A DNA stretch of 33,542 nucleotides from Alphaproteobacteria bacterium (lineage in GTDB: Bacteria; Pseudomonadota; Alphaproteobacteria; Rhizobiales; NORP267), in NCBI GenBank assembly GCA_028599125.1, contig JAQRMX010000027.1, positions 1 through 33,542 on the forward strand. The letters run 5' to 3'. A program made the translations under genes and the position numbers. Of the stretch, positions 10,519 to 21,001 are shown piece by piece; within the stretch, counting starts at the first letter, position 1; each line of letters starts with the position of its first letter. The notes beneath the pieces were generated by a model. That model was not told the DNA's origin, searched no databases, and saw nothing but the letters and a program-made list of their open reading frames with translations.

Positions 10519-12123
10519 TTACAAAAAACGCATCTCTTCCAGCAGGTCCGGAAGATCATTTTCATAAAGAATAACATTCCGTGCCTCTTTACCATAAAGT
10601 TCCAGAATCACACGGTGGGCTTCAGAAAAATTCTGAACACCGGAATAGTCTATACCTGCATGAAACAGGGCAGAAATAAAAGTCGGTATCCGAGAGGGAT
10701 TAACGACATACACTCTATCGCAGAGCCCCTTACAAAATAACCCGAGCTCTTCATGAACCTGATCGTGCAAATAACCAAGCTCAACAAGACCCGGCGTCAC
10801 AAGAATGGCCATTCCTCCCCTTTCACGCGCAAGTTGTGAAAGAATCTGTACTGCATTTTTAAAACCTACCTCATTCGCGTTATAGGAATCATCAAGTATG
10901 AGCAGCTTCCCTTCATTTTCTTTCTTCTGGAGACGGTGGGGAATTTGTTCAACCCTGCTCGTTATGAAAGGAAGTCTTTTAATAATCTTGGGATCAATTC
11001 TGGAGGCCATAACAATGGCCAACGCAGAATTTATGACATTATGTGCACCAAGCAACGGTAAGCGGTAAACCATCTGGAATTCATGAGCACACCGACCCTG
11101 CAATTCAATCTCCCACATACCATCAACAAAATCTGCTCTCTTGATCCATATATCAGCCTCCTCATCAAATCCGACAGAGATCAATTGTGAACCGTAATAA
11201 GATTTGAGCTTTCTGAAAGGCTGAAACTGCAAAACATCTGCATTAAGAACAATCTGGCCGCCAGCTTTGCAGACCGATTCGACAAGTTCTGATTTTGCAC
11301 GGGCAATCGTTTCAATATTCCCAAACCGTTCAATATGAGTATCCCCGATAGCTGTAACAATACCATGATGAGGTCGGATAAAAGAACAAAGCCGGCAAAT
11401 TGAACCAAGCCCATACGCACCCATCTCGGCAATGAAATAACAGTGCCCCCACTGCAGCCGTTCTCGAATATGGCGCGTTAGCCCAAGCTCAGTGTTTACA
11501 CTGCCACGACTGTAGAAAACTGGTCCGGACAGACTCAAAAATTCTGCACATATATGCTTTACCGTCGTTTTTCCAAATGACCCTGTAATACCGATCCGCA
11601 GGGGATCCATACGTTTGAGTTTGTTTTTCGCGCTTTCGATATAATGACGGTTAATCTGCTTCTGAAACGGAATAAGAAGGATATTAGCAAAAAGCAGGAA
11701 CAGGGGAAGAACCTGGAGAAGAAAAAGAATAAACAATGGATGCCCTCGACCCAACAGAAGCGCTATTAAAGCCGGAATTATTGAAACCCAATAGATCCGC
11801 TTAGCGCGTTCTGTATAAATCAATGGCTTTTTATAGGTATAGGAACGTTCCTGCCAGGCGATGATGAGAATCAGAATAGAACATACCAAAAGCGGTAAAA
11901 AACCAGCGTTCCACAGCATGCGCTCGGCAAAAAGGACAAATAAAAGAAGGCTGGCCTTGATATCAAACAGGCGGACACGAAAAATAGTATAAACGTAGCG
12001 CGCCGAGTCATATTCTTCCTGTTGAAAATAAGCAAGAAGACTTGCAATACGAACGACTGTCAAACATCCACCTACAAAAATAAGAAAGAGCGCTCCCGCA
12101 CTCTCCGCTACATTTTCGATCAC
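10519..12123 (-). CDS. Membrane-anchored Mur ligase family protein (MurF-like)
   Basis: Multi-TM N-terminal region (roughly 160 aa) followed by Mur ligase motifs: P-loop GITGSFGKTTVKH, TAIGDTHIERFGNIETIARAKSELVES, DDSYNANEVGFKNAVQIL. Confidence 0.88.
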   Translation of the reverse strand: MIENVAESAGALFLIFVGGCLTVVRIASLLAYFQQEEYDSARYVYTIFRVRLFDIKASLLLFVLFAERMLWNAGFLPLLVCSILILIIAWQERSYTYKKPLIYTERAKRIYWVSIIPALIALLLGRGHPLFILFLLQVLPLFLLFANILLIPFQKQINRHYIESAKNKLKRMDPLRIGITGSFGKTTVKHICAEFLSLSGPVFYSRGSVNTELGLTRHIRERLQWGHCYFIAEMGAYGLGSICRLCSFIRPHHGIVTAIGDTHIERFGNIETIARAKSELVESVCKAGGQIVLNADVLQFQPFRKLKSYYGSQLISVGFDEEADIWIKRADFVDGMWEIELQGRCAHEFQMVYRLPLLGAHNVINSALAIVMASRIDPKIIKRLPFITSRVEQIPHRLQKKENEGKLLILDDSYNANEVGFKNAVQILSQLARERGGMAILVTPGLVELGYLHDQVHEELGLFCKGLCDRVYVVNPSRIPTFISALFHAGIDYSGVQNFSEAHRVILELYGKEARNVILYENDLPDLLEEMRFL

Positions 12124-12884
12124 GCAAGCCCCTCCCTGACTGCTAGTGCAATCTGATGTTTTCCTCGACTGAGTATAGAAAAATGGTCAAACACAGGACA
12201 TTCAATAAATACGGAATCAGGAATGAGACGGTGAAATCTTCGGCCAATTTCAGGAGGAGTTACTATATCACCCTCCCCGTAAATCAATGTGGACGGGCAG
12301 TGAACCCTATTAATTTCCGGTAGCAGATTTTCCGAAACAACATGAAGAAAAACATCACGCAGCCCCAATGAGCGACTTTGTACATAGTCAGGACTTCCAT
12401 ACCGTTCCTCAAGCGCAATTAAGGCTGTCCCGGAACCGACAAGATGGCGGGCAAGTCTGAAACAGATCAACCTATAAGCGTTACGCAACCAAACAGATAA
12501 AGGCAAAGAGCAGGGCAACCCCGCTCCTGCCACAATTAACAAATGCCTTATCCCTGAATCCTGATGCGATGCAAGGCATAAACCAATACGCCCACCGAAT
12601 GAGTGCCCAACCCACATAAATTCCTTCAACCCCAAATGATTCTTAAGATATCGTACCAGGTATGTGGCATAGTCCCGTGAGCCCCATGCTTCCTCCGGAG
12701 GCTCACTCATACCAAAGCCCGGAAGATCAAGCAAAAGACTATTGGCAAAGGGAGCAATTGCCTCTGCAACTGGAATAAAGTCGTGATGTGAACGGCCCCA
12801 CCCGTGGCCAAAGACAACATCAGGCATGCCCTGAGTGCCAATTCTAATACTATGAGGTAGTTTCATCCATCTTCCTTGTATCAT
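12120..12884 (-). CDS. Alpha/beta-fold hydrolase
   Basis: FGHGWGRSHHDF (HG motif), nucleophile elbow WVGHSFGGRIGL, acid IYGEGDIVTPPEIG, late His in VFDHFSIL; ATGA-type overlap with the downstream Mur ligase. Confidence 0.9.
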   Translation of the reverse strand: MIQGRWMKLPHSIRIGTQGMPDVVFGHGWGRSHHDFIPVAEAIAPFANSLLLDLPGFGMSEPPEEAWGSRDYATYLVRYLKNHLGLKEFMWVGHSFGGRIGLCLASHQDSGIRHLLIVAGAGLPCSLPLSVWLRNAYRLICFRLARHLVGSGTALIALEERYGSPDYVQSRSLGLRDVFLHVVSENLLPEINRVHCPSTLIYGEGDIVTPPEIGRRFHRLIPDSVFIECPVFDHFSILSRGKHQIALAVREGLA

Positions 12885-12985
12885 TAATTATTCTTCGCAA
12901 GAGTATGGAGCATAAAAAATAAGATTGCCAGAAAGTCTGAAACCGTTCAGAAGGAAAAAGATGGATCTCTCGGAAAGATAAACTC

Positions 12986-14176
12986 ATGAAAGACAAATTG
13001 ACAGGTTTTACAACAGGCCTGCGAGATACAAGAAAAAAATTGAATATCGCGGTCATATTCGGAGGCGCAAGTGAAGAGTGTGACGTTAGCGTCATTAGCG
13101 CACAACAGATGATGGACGCGGTAGACCATCGCAGAATTAACGCTATTCCGATCTACATGGATTTTGAAAATCGATTTTGCACAGGACCGTCTCTCCGAGA
13201 TATCAAGACATTCAGGCCCAAACCGCACGGACTTCAGACGGTCACATTTCAATGGTCTGCGGACGGCCCTGTCATTCAAAAGGAAAATGGCAGGATAACT
13301 CCTGTTGATTGTATCTTTCCTGTCCTTCACGGCTCTTTTGGAGAAGACGGAAGAGTTCAGTCTTATTTCGAATTACTTGGTATCCCAATCGTCGGATTTA
13401 CAGCTACGAATTCAGCCATCGCTATACGAAAAGACGCAACAAAAGCACTCGTTAAATCTGTTGGTGTTAGTGTGCTGGACCATATAAAAATCAGCTACTC
13501 CCAATGGATAAAAGATCAATCTATTCCTGAAACAGACGCACAAAAATTAGGCTACCCTGTTATTATCAAGCCCGCAAACCTTGGTTCAAGCATTGGCGTC
13601 GGAGTAGCCCACAATGAAGAAGAAGCCCATTATCTCATTGAATATATCCTCAGATATGACTGGCTCGTTCTAATAGAGCCAAAAATTAATAATCTTTGTG
13701 AATTCAATATTGCGATTCTGATAAGAAATGAAGACGTGAAATTTTCTGCAATTGAACAGCCGAAAAATGATGCAGACCTCCTAGATTTCAAGAATAAATA
13801 TTTTTCACCTTCAGTGAGCACGAAATCAGACATCCCCCACTCTGGAGGCATGATCTCTCTTTCACGGAAAATCAATCCGGATATTCCTATGAAACTGGAA
13901 GAAAAAATACGTCATTTTGCAAAGAAAGCTTTCCTCATTCTTGGCGGCAGAGGATGCCCGAGAATTGACTTCCTCTATGATGAAAAAACAGAAGAGCTTT
14001 GGTTTAATGAAATTAATGCCATCCCGGGTTCATATGCTTTCTTCCTTTGGGAAGCGGCCCCTGAACCTATGCTATTTCCAGAGCTGATCTATCACCTGAT
14101 AAATGAAGCCCTTCAAGATTCTATCAAGAATTTTAATGATCCCGTTCCTCAAGATGCAACCCTGTTGCAACGGTAA
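12986..14176 (+). CDS. D-alanine--D-alanine ligase-like ATP-grasp protein (atypical subfamily)
   Basis: N-terminal IAVIFGGASEECDVSVISAQQMMDAV resembles Ddl GG.S.E.EVS; GYPVIIKPANLGSSIGV; C-terminal PRIDFLYDEKTEELWFNEINAIPGSYAFFLWE resembles the ATP-grasp metal-binding NE.N..PG. Confidence 0.88.
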   Translation: MKDKLTGFTTGLRDTRKKLNIAVIFGGASEECDVSVISAQQMMDAVDHRRINAIPIYMDFENRFCTGPSLRDIKTFRPKPHGLQTVTFQWSADGPVIQKENGRITPVDCIFPVLHGSFGEDGRVQSYFELLGIPIVGFTATNSAIAIRKDATKALVKSVGVSVLDHIKISYSQWIKDQSIPETDAQKLGYPVIIKPANLGSSIGVGVAHNEEEAHYLIEYILRYDWLVLIEPKINNLCEFNIAILIRNEDVKFSAIEQPKNDADLLDFKNKYFSPSVSTKSDIPHSGGMISLSRKINPDIPMKLEEKIRHFAKKAFLILGGRGCPRIDFLYDEKTEELWFNEINAIPGSYAFFLWEAAPEPMLFPELIYHLINEALQDSIKNFNDPVPQDATLLQR

Positions 14177-14384
14177 CGTCCCCTCATGAAATATTGCCCT
14201 GTAACCAGAAGGGCTTATAAGGGACACGCCTCTTCAGAATAAAAAAGGAAGAAACATAAATCTATTGTGAACCCCCTATTATTCCTGATAGAAGTGAATC
14301 TATTTCTGGTAAGATGAATGTAGCGTTCCAGCAGCACCCTGTCCAATTTTACCTGACTTTTTTCATAAGGAATAAACACGTATC

Positions 14385-15665
14385 ATGAGGTTTGAACGCA
14401 TCCCTGGTTTCAGCACGCGTGCGATTCATGCGGGAGCTACACCGGCATCCCTGAATAAAACGGTAGATCATCAGGCCGCATCCCTTGTATCTGTTGAAAA
14501 TGTCCATACGCTTTACATGATGAGACAATACATACCGGAAAATCCTGAAACAGAAGGACATCCTGTTTGCGTAGCTCTGGAAGAGCGGGTTGCCGCACTG
14601 GAAGGGGGAACAGCTGCTGTCGCCGTTTCCTCAATCAATACAGCACAATTTCTTGTTTTTTATGCACTTATGGAACCTGGGGATGAATTCGTGACAGCAC
14701 GACAGCCCTCCGGTTCCCTGATCAGTCGATTCTGCGAAGTTCCGGGGAAGTGTGGATGGAAGGTCAAATGGGCTGAAATTGATGATATTTCTACCTTTGA
14801 AAACGCAATCACACCCAGAACAAAGGCGATCTTTGTCGAAACAATCGCAAACTCAGGCGGGAAAATCACTGATATTCAGGCTATCTCAAAAGTTGCGCAC
14901 CGAGCCAGGGTTCCATTGATCGTTGACAATAGCCTGGCATCTCCATACCTATGTCGGCCAATTGAACACGGCGCAGACATCGTTTTGCATAATATTAGTC
15001 ATTTTCTCAGCAATCATGGCAACATAACAGGAGGTATCATCGTTGAAGCAGGCTCATTCAACTGGTTACAGGGAAAAAAATACCCCACTTTTTGCAAGCC
15101 CTGCCCCTTCTATAACGGAAAGGTTTTGGCCGAGGAATTCGGGAATTTTGCATTTGCCACAGCCTGCCGCGCATTAAGCCTCAACAATTTCGAAGCCGCT
15201 TTACCACCTTTCAAAGCCTTAATGGTCCTTGATAGCATTGAAACACTTCCTTTGCGCATGCAACGCCATTGTGATAATGCCCGGTCAGTTGCAGAATTTC
15301 TCAACGACCACCCTGACGTCGCATGGATCAATTATGCCGGCCTTCAAGGACACCGTTATTACAAGCAGGCACTCAAATATTGTCCGGATGGTATCGGTGC
15401 AACCTTCACCTTCGGCTTGAATGGTACAAGCGATAATGTGGACAAGTTTATCTCAAGAGTCGAACTCTTGGGCATGAGAAATGACGCAGGGGGGACCCGC
15501 AGTGCACTTATTCGTCCCATGTCCATCATGCCTGCTGGTGAAACTACACAAAATACACATGTCACAGAAGGTACGATACGTTTGTTCGTAGGACTTGAAG
15601 ATAAAGCCGATATCATTGCCGATCTTGATCAAGCTCTCTCACCAACACCAAAGCAGGATATATAG
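14385..15665 (+). CDS. O-acetylhomoserine sulfhydrylase (MetY)-like protein of the Cys/Met metabolism PLP family; PLP lysine apparently absent
   Basis: GFSTRAIHAGA, LEERVAALEGGTAAVAV, TKAIFVETIANSGGKITDIQAI, VPLIVDNSLASPYLCRPIEHGADIVLHN, LPLRMQRHCDNA, IRLFVGLEDKADIIADLDQAL. The expected SxTKxxxGHG block reads ISHFLSNHG. Confidence 0.88.
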   Translation: MRFERIPGFSTRAIHAGATPASLNKTVDHQAASLVSVENVHTLYMMRQYIPENPETEGHPVCVALEERVAALEGGTAAVAVSSINTAQFLVFYALMEPGDEFVTARQPSGSLISRFCEVPGKCGWKVKWAEIDDISTFENAITPRTKAIFVETIANSGGKITDIQAISKVAHRARVPLIVDNSLASPYLCRPIEHGADIVLHNISHFLSNHGNITGGIIVEAGSFNWLQGKKYPTFCKPCPFYNGKVLAEEFGNFAFATACRALSLNNFEAALPPFKALMVLDSIETLPLRMQRHCDNARSVAEFLNDHPDVAWINYAGLQGHRYYKQALKYCPDGIGATFTFGLNGTSDNVDKFISRVELLGMRNDAGGTRSALIRPMSIMPAGETTQNTHVTEGTIRLFVGLEDKADIIADLDQALSPTPKQDI

Positions 15666-15727
15666 TTCTCTACTCCCTTCCTTACGTCTTGCGCCACAGC
15701 ATGTCTCTTTGAGATCTCAGGCTTTTT

Positions 15728-16834
15728 TTATGCCTCCCCAGACTTTTCCTCGCTCTTCGGCCTTTTATGCGGAGATTTTTGCGTAGGAAAAGCAGAAAAA
15801 CATGAGAAATGAGACAGAGAAGCAGCAAAAACAACAAGAGCAAAGATCTGGTGCAAAAGAGCAATAAGAAGCGATACACCTGAAAGGAGTGTCCATACGC
15901 CTAAACCCAGTTGAACGGAAACAAGAAAAAAAAGAAGCGTGGCGCTCTTTTTCTCAGCCGCTGGGGCATAAAATGCGAACCAAACTGCCAATAACCAGAT
16001 TAAATAAGCCAAAATACGATGATCAAATTGTACTGTAAGCGCGTTTTCGAATAGGTTAAGGTACCAGGGTTGCATCACAAACAGACCGCCCGGGATGAAA
16101 GACTCGTCCATCAATGGCCAGCTTGTATACCCCATACCTGCATCCAATCCGGCAACAAGTGCACCTAAGAAACACTGAAAAAAAAGCAATCCCGCCAGTA
16201 TGCCGGCAACAAAATGCATAGAGCCATCAAAAGACCGGGAACCTTTCCAACCGCTCACACCCATCCAAGTCCACCATAACAGACCAAAAATAGTGAATGC
16301 CATACAAAGATGTAGCGCAAGACGGTACTGGCTCACATCTACACGAACGGATAAGCCGCTCTTCACCATATACCAGCCAATACCCCCCTGAACCGCAATC
16401 AGGGTAAATATAGCGAGTAATCGCAAAACCAGCCAATGCGAGAGATGTCCCCTCACCCAGAAAAAAATAAACGGAAAAATAAAGACGAAAGCCAGAAAAC
16501 GGGCTAAAAAGCGATGCCCCCACTCCCACCAGTAAATAAATCTGAATTCACTCAGACTCATGTCCTGATTTACAGACTGATATTCAGGTATTTTCTGATA
16601 GGCTGCAAACGCTTCACGCCAGGCACTCTCACCCAAAGGAGGGATCAGGCCGGATAATAATTGCCACTCAGTAATAGACAAACCAGAATCAGTCAATCGT
16701 GTCGCTCCCCCGACAGCGATCATAATAATGATCAGAAATAACAAACAAATCAGCCATACACGGACAGCAAAACAAACAGAAAAAGATGGAAACTTCACAG
16801 CTTCATCAACCCCACCGTAAACTGCAAGAGACAT
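15728..16834 (-). CDS. ctaA: Heme A synthase (COX15/CtaA)
   Basis: IMIAVGGATRLTDSGLSITEWQLLSGLIPPL, FIYWWEWGHRFLAR, VAGLDAGMGYTSWPLMDESFIPGG, QFDHRILAY; multi-TM. Track ORF starts at 16900; MSLAVYGGVDEAVKFP at 16834 is a likelier start. Confidence 0.95.
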   Translation of the reverse strand: MSLAVYGGVDEAVKFPSFSVCFAVRVWLICLLFLIIIMIAVGGATRLTDSGLSITEWQLLSGLIPPLGESAWREAFAAYQKIPEYQSVNQDMSLSEFRFIYWWEWGHRFLARFLAFVFIFPFIFFWVRGHLSHWLVLRLLAIFTLIAVQGGIGWYMVKSGLSVRVDVSQYRLALHLCMAFTIFGLLWWTWMGVSGWKGSRSFDGSMHFVAGILAGLLFFQCFLGALVAGLDAGMGYTSWPLMDESFIPGGLFVMQPWYLNLFENALTVQFDHRILAYLIWLLAVWFAFYAPAAEKKSATLLFFLVSVQLGLGVWTLLSGVSLLIALLHQIFALVVFAASLSHFSCFSAFPTQKSPHKRPKSEEKSGEA

Positions 16835-17015
16835 GATAGACACCAAATCTCGATACAAAAAAGCACTTCCGGACCCGCAGGAAAATTTGCAATTATCCAC
16901 GGGACAAATTGTATTATTTCAAAATTAACATAAAAACTGTCTGGAGACGTAGACTTCTTTGCATAACCCGTCAATGATACAAAAAGGAAGACACTGAAAG
17001 AAAGATCACCTGTTC

Positions 17016-17249
17016 ATGACGGTACGTATCAGAAAATTTTTTGGCATGCTGCTTCTGTTAAGCCTCATTATTATTTATGCAATCGGAATCACATCGCTCG
17101 CGACGGATGTGCTTGGCGGTATGCCCAAACTGATTCAGCCTGCTTTTTATCTCTTAGCCGGGCTTGCTTGGGTTATCCCAGCAATCATTTTGCTTCGCTG
17201 GATGCAGACACCGCCCTGCAAGCATTCCGGCCCGACGGATTCTCACTGA
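17016..17249 (+). CDS. DUF2842 family small membrane protein
   Basis: 77 aa with two TM segments; IYAIGITSLATDVLG...PAFYLLAGLAWVIPAIILLRWM matches the DUF2842 pattern as I recall it; divergent from ctaA. Confidence 0.75.
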   Translation: MTVRIRKFFGMLLLLSLIIIYAIGITSLATDVLGGMPKLIQPAFYLLAGLAWVIPAIILLRWMQTPPCKHSGPTDSH

Positions 17250-17737
17250 CATTTAGTTTTATCTTACGCATCTACGTATCACGGAGCCAATCTGGAAAAT
17301 TCTCATAATACAGGAAGACCCATAAACCCAATGGGCAAAAACACCTTATCAGGGGCAAAAACTTATTTAATCAGGAAACAATCGCTGTATCAAGTCAATT
17401 TGATCCGGTAAAAACATAATTCATTCTCCCGAATTCCTTTTTCTACAAAGGGATACACGCCCCCTGCTAGAAGGCGGAATACTGGTTCCGGAAGCTAAGC
17501 TGAGAAAAAATCACGTTGCAGCTGTGCCGGATTACACTCCTACGTTCACCACAGGTGGGATATCCTAACTTTCCTTTCCCAAAAAGCCCCCGACAGGCCT
17601 GAAGGGAAGATCGTCTTCCCCTGCAGCTTCCTCTGCTTAACCCCGATCAAAAAACAGGGAAGATGAAACAAAACGCATACAGAAAAAAAGCAAAATCCGT
17701 GACAAAAAGACGAAGAGGCCGCTACCTTCCTCATTGA

Positions 17738-17814
17738 TGGTCGGAGCGGCGGGATTCGAACCCACGACCCCTTGTCCCCCAGACAAGTGCGCTACCGGGC
17801 TGCGCTACGCTCCG
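17738..17814 (-). tRNA. tRNA-Pro (GGG anticodon), encoded CCA
   Basis: Reverse complement CGGAGCGTAGCGCAGCCCGGTAGCGCACTTGTCTGGGGGACAAGGGGTCGTGGGTTCGAACCCCGCCGCTCCGACCA: 7-bp acceptor, anticodon stem CTTGT/ACAAG with GGG, GGTTCGAACC T-arm, 3' CCA. Confidence 0.96.
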
Positions 17815-17963
17815 TCCTTCCTTCTGACTTTTATTTGCAAAATTCAGGATAAAAATCAATGAGGAAAACTATAAAAACAGACAACCAAATACACAAGATC
17901 CCCTTCGCCCAAGGCTAAATAGTAGAAAAATATGGAACATAACACCTAACTCCAGTTATAAAA

Positions 17964-18518
17964 TTAACCCTGATCAAGAAATGCACGGGTCTCTTGCAAG
18001 GAAATCAAAACTTGCCTGAGATCAGTGAGCAAGGCATCCGGCAGGCGACTCTCCCTAGAGGAAACAGTCTCTTTTGCACCAATGTTACTCCCTGCACAAG
18101 GAAGAAAAACGGACACAGGTCCAGTATCTTCTCCAGAACAGATATCTTCGCAGGCCTGTTTAACTTCCTCAATGGAAGAGGGGACCACAAGCTCGCTTTC
18201 CTCAACTTCACGATCGCAATCATCTCCCTCTTTCCAGCACCCCACAACATATGACAACCCCCGCTCCTTGAGTATTTTCTGGACACCTTTTATCGTATAA
18301 CCTTCAGAGTGAAGCAAAAAATGGATGCCACGCAGCAGCTCAATCTCATCGGGACGGTAATAACGACGTCCACCGCCACGTTTCATTGGTTTTATCGCTG
18401 TAAACTTACCTTCCCAGAATCGCAAGACATGCTGCGGTACGCCAAGATCTCCAGAGACCTCGGATATTGTCCGGAACGCCTCCGGTGCCTTAGCCTTCAA
18501 AAGGTGATCCTGACTCAT
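17964..18518 (-). CDS. MerR family transcriptional regulator
   Basis: [76 protein letters not shown] at 18518 (GTG at 18527 also possible); directly downstream of ihfA. Confidence 0.92.
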   Translation of the reverse strand: MSQDHLLKAKAPEAFRTISEVSGDLGVPQHVLRFWEGKFTAIKPMKRGGGRRYYRPDEIELLRGIHFLLHSEGYTIKGVQKILKERGLSYVVGCWKEGDDCDREVEESELVVPSSIEEVKQACEDICSGEDTGPVSVFLPCAGSNIGAKETVSSRESRLPDALLTDLRQVLISLQETRAFLDQG

Positions 18519-18846
18519 CCCTGTCACGATCCGAAGCCGCTATCCCTCTCGAAATAACAGAATTCACACGCTTCCTGAGCATATTACTCGGCTTGAAAAC
18601 AAGAACCCGGCGGGGCGTGATCGTAACTTCTTCACCAGTCTTGGGGTTTCTCCCCACGCGTGCTCTCTTCTTACGCACAACGAAGGATCCGAAGAGAGAA
18701 AGTTTGACTGTCTCACCTTCCTCCAAACGGGAAATCACTTTTTCAAGAAACTGCTCAACAAGCGAAGCAGATTCTTTCCTGGAAAGACCAACTTCCTTGT
18801 AAACAGCATGACTCAAACTGGCCCTCGTAACCGATTTTTCGCCCAT
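18490..18846 (-). CDS. ihfA: Integration host factor subunit alpha
   Basis: [92 protein letters not shown] at 18846 with AGAAGG upstream (track start is a TTG). Confidence 0.95.
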   Translation of the reverse strand: MGEKSVTRASLSHAVYKEVGLSRKESASLVEQFLEKVISRLEEGETVKLSLFGSFVVRKKRARVGRNPKTGEEVTITPRRVLVFKPSNMLRKRVNSVISRGIAASDRDRDESGSPFEG

Positions 18847-18962
18847 TAATGAACGCCTTCTCAAACTCTCTCTCAAAAGATCTGACGCTAAAGCATCAGA
18901 ATAAATCAGTCAACTTTCTAAAAAAAATTCTGTTTTTTAAATGAAGGAACAAAGGGCAACAA

Positions 18963-19937
18963 TTACCAGCGAAGCAGGGCTGCTCCCCATGTAAAACCGG
19001 CACCCATCGCTTCCATAAGAATGAGGTCTCCGGATTTAAATTTTCCCTCATCACGCGCGACACACAATGCAAGCGGAATGGAAGCCGCAGACGTATTAGC
19101 ATGCTGCGAAAGCGTCATGATGACTTTCTCACGAGAAAGGGACAGCTTGCGTATCATTGCATCAATAATACGGTAATTCGCCTGATGTGGTACAAACCAA
19201 TCAATTTCTTCAATAGTAAATCCACTTTCGTGGAGAGTTTCCTCAACAATGTCCGAAAGCAAGATCACAGCGTGTTTGAATACATCCCCTCCCTGCATGC
19301 AGACATGCCCAACCGTCTGTGTCGTTGATGGTCCACCGTTAACATAAAGCTTATCCCTGTAGCGGCCATCTGCACGCAATTTGGTAGCTAATAAACCCGG
19401 ATCGTTCCTTGTACCCGGCAACTCAACAGCCTCGAGGACAAATGCACCTCCTCCATCTCCAAACAAGACACACGTCGAACGATCCTGCCAATCAAGCAGA
19501 CGTGAAAAGGTTTCAGCCCCGATGACTAAAGCGCAATGAAAAGAACCAGAACGCAGATGGGCATCTGCTGTTGCCAAAGCGTAAATAAACCCCGAGCAAA
19601 CTGCCTGAATATCAAAAGCTGCCCCTTGTCTAATCCCAAGGTTGGCCTGCACTTCAACAGCTGTAGATGGAAATGTATGGTTTGGCGTAGTCGTTGCCAG
19701 TATAACCAAATCAATCCAGGAGGCGTCCACACCTGCATCAGAAAGCGCACGACGCGCAGCGATGGTTGCAATATCAGCGGTAGTTTCACCCTCTGCCGCA
19801 ATACAACGCTCCCGGATACCGGTACGCTGTCTGATCCAGGCATCACTTGTATCAACAGATTTTGACAACTCCTCGTTGGCCACAACACGCAACGGAAGAT
19901 AAGAACCGCATCCCCTGAATAATGACCGTATAATCAT
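18963..19937 (-). CDS. fabH: 3-oxoacyl-ACP synthase III
   Basis: [13 protein letters not shown] (Cys), [11 protein letters not shown] (His), [15 protein letters not shown] (Asn), [13 protein letters not shown]; overlaps the plsX stop. Confidence 0.97.
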   Translation of the reverse strand: MIIRSLFRGCGSYLPLRVVANEELSKSVDTSDAWIRQRTGIRERCIAAEGETTADIATIAARRALSDAGVDASWIDLVILATTTPNHTFPSTAVEVQANLGIRQGAAFDIQAVCSGFIYALATADAHLRSGSFHCALVIGAETFSRLLDWQDRSTCVLFGDGGGAFVLEAVELPGTRNDPGLLATKLRADGRYRDKLYVNGGPSTTQTVGHVCMQGGDVFKHAVILLSDIVEETLHESGFTIEEIDWFVPHQANYRIIDAMIRKLSLSREKVIMTLSQHANTSAASIPLALCVARDEGKFKSGDLILMEAMGAGFTWGAALLRW

Positions 19938-21001
19938 CACGAAGTAACAACAAGACCCGGCTGACCGGAAGATGACTTTCCATGGTAGCAGGCAAGATCA
20001 CTCTCTATTTTAGCAAGAAGACCATTACGGACCATATCATGCCCTAGACGCACCGCACTGGCAAACGCCCTTGCATCTGCACCTCCATGACTCTTAATGA
20101 CAATACCATTCAAACCCAGAAGGATGCCCCCGTTCATACTGCCAGTGTCCGTAAGACCCCTTAGCTCTCTGAAAACCGGATAGAACAAGATATCCGCCCA
20201 ACGGAGCCACAAAGGCTGCTTTTTCCATATGTTTTTCAGTTGAGTGCGAACGAAACGGGCAACACCTTCAGCAGTCTTGAGCGCAATATTTCCTGAAAAA
20301 CCCTCCGTTACAATAACATCAACATATCCCATGCACAAATCACTGCCCTCAATGAAGCCCGCATATGTTATCGGCAATTCTGAATTCTTTAAAAGCTGGT
20401 GCGCTTTCCGGATCTCATCAAGACCTTTAGCCTCCTCAACGCCAATGTTAAGCAAGGCCAGACGGGGCTGTTCAACACCCAGAAGAGCACGCGCCATCGC
20501 TTCCCCCATAAGCGCAAATTCAACCAATTGCTCCGCAGTTGCCCCAATGGTCGCACCGGCATCAAGCAGAATGCTCTTTTCACCCAAAATGTTCGGCAAA
20601 GTTACAGCTATAGCGGGACGATTGATAGTGGACATCGTTTTCAGGCAAAAAAGAGCCATCGCCATCAATGCCCCTGTATTGCCGGCAGAAACCGTAGCAT
20701 GAGCCTCTCCCTTACGAACGGCATCAAGCGCCAGCCACATACTTGAACGCCAGCGACCACGACGCAGTGCCTGGCTCGGCTTGTCCTCCATGCCAATCAT
20801 CACATCCGTATGAATCAGACGGCTGGAACGCGCAAGCTCGGGACAGGGTTCCAGAAGCGGTTTGATTTGCGTCTGATCCCCACAAAAAATAAAGCGCAAA
20901 GAAGGGTTTTCCTGCAAAGCCAGCATGGCCCCGGAAATAACAATATCTGGAGCATGGTCACCGCCCATTGCATCCAATGCTATCACGACATTCTCTGACA
21001 T
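19937..21001 (-). CDS. plsX: Phosphate acyltransferase PlsX
   Basis: [88 protein letters not shown]. Track ORF extends to 21253; the family-typical start is the ATG at 21001. Confidence 0.97.
   Translation of the reverse strand: MSENVVIALDAMGGDHAPDIVISGAMLALQENPSLRFIFCGDQTQIKPLLEPCPELARSSRLIHTDVMIGMEDKPSQALRRGRWRSSMWLALDAVRKGEAHATVSAGNTGALMAMALFCLKTMSTINRPAIAVTLPNILGEKSILLDAGATIGATAEQLVEFALMGEAMARALLGVEQPRLALLNIGVEEAKGLDEIRKAHQLLKNSELPITYAGFIEGSDLCMGYVDVIVTEGFSGNIALKTAEGVARFVRTQLKNIWKKQPLWLRWADILFYPVFRELRGLTDTGSMNGGILLGLNGIVIKSHGGADARAFASAVRLGHDMVRNGLLAKIESDLACYHGKSSSGQPGLVVTS

Noticed and set aside
20244-20746. Plus-strand ORFs of 152 and 115 aa
   Set aside because: Antisense to plsX, which has full family motifs on the minus strand.
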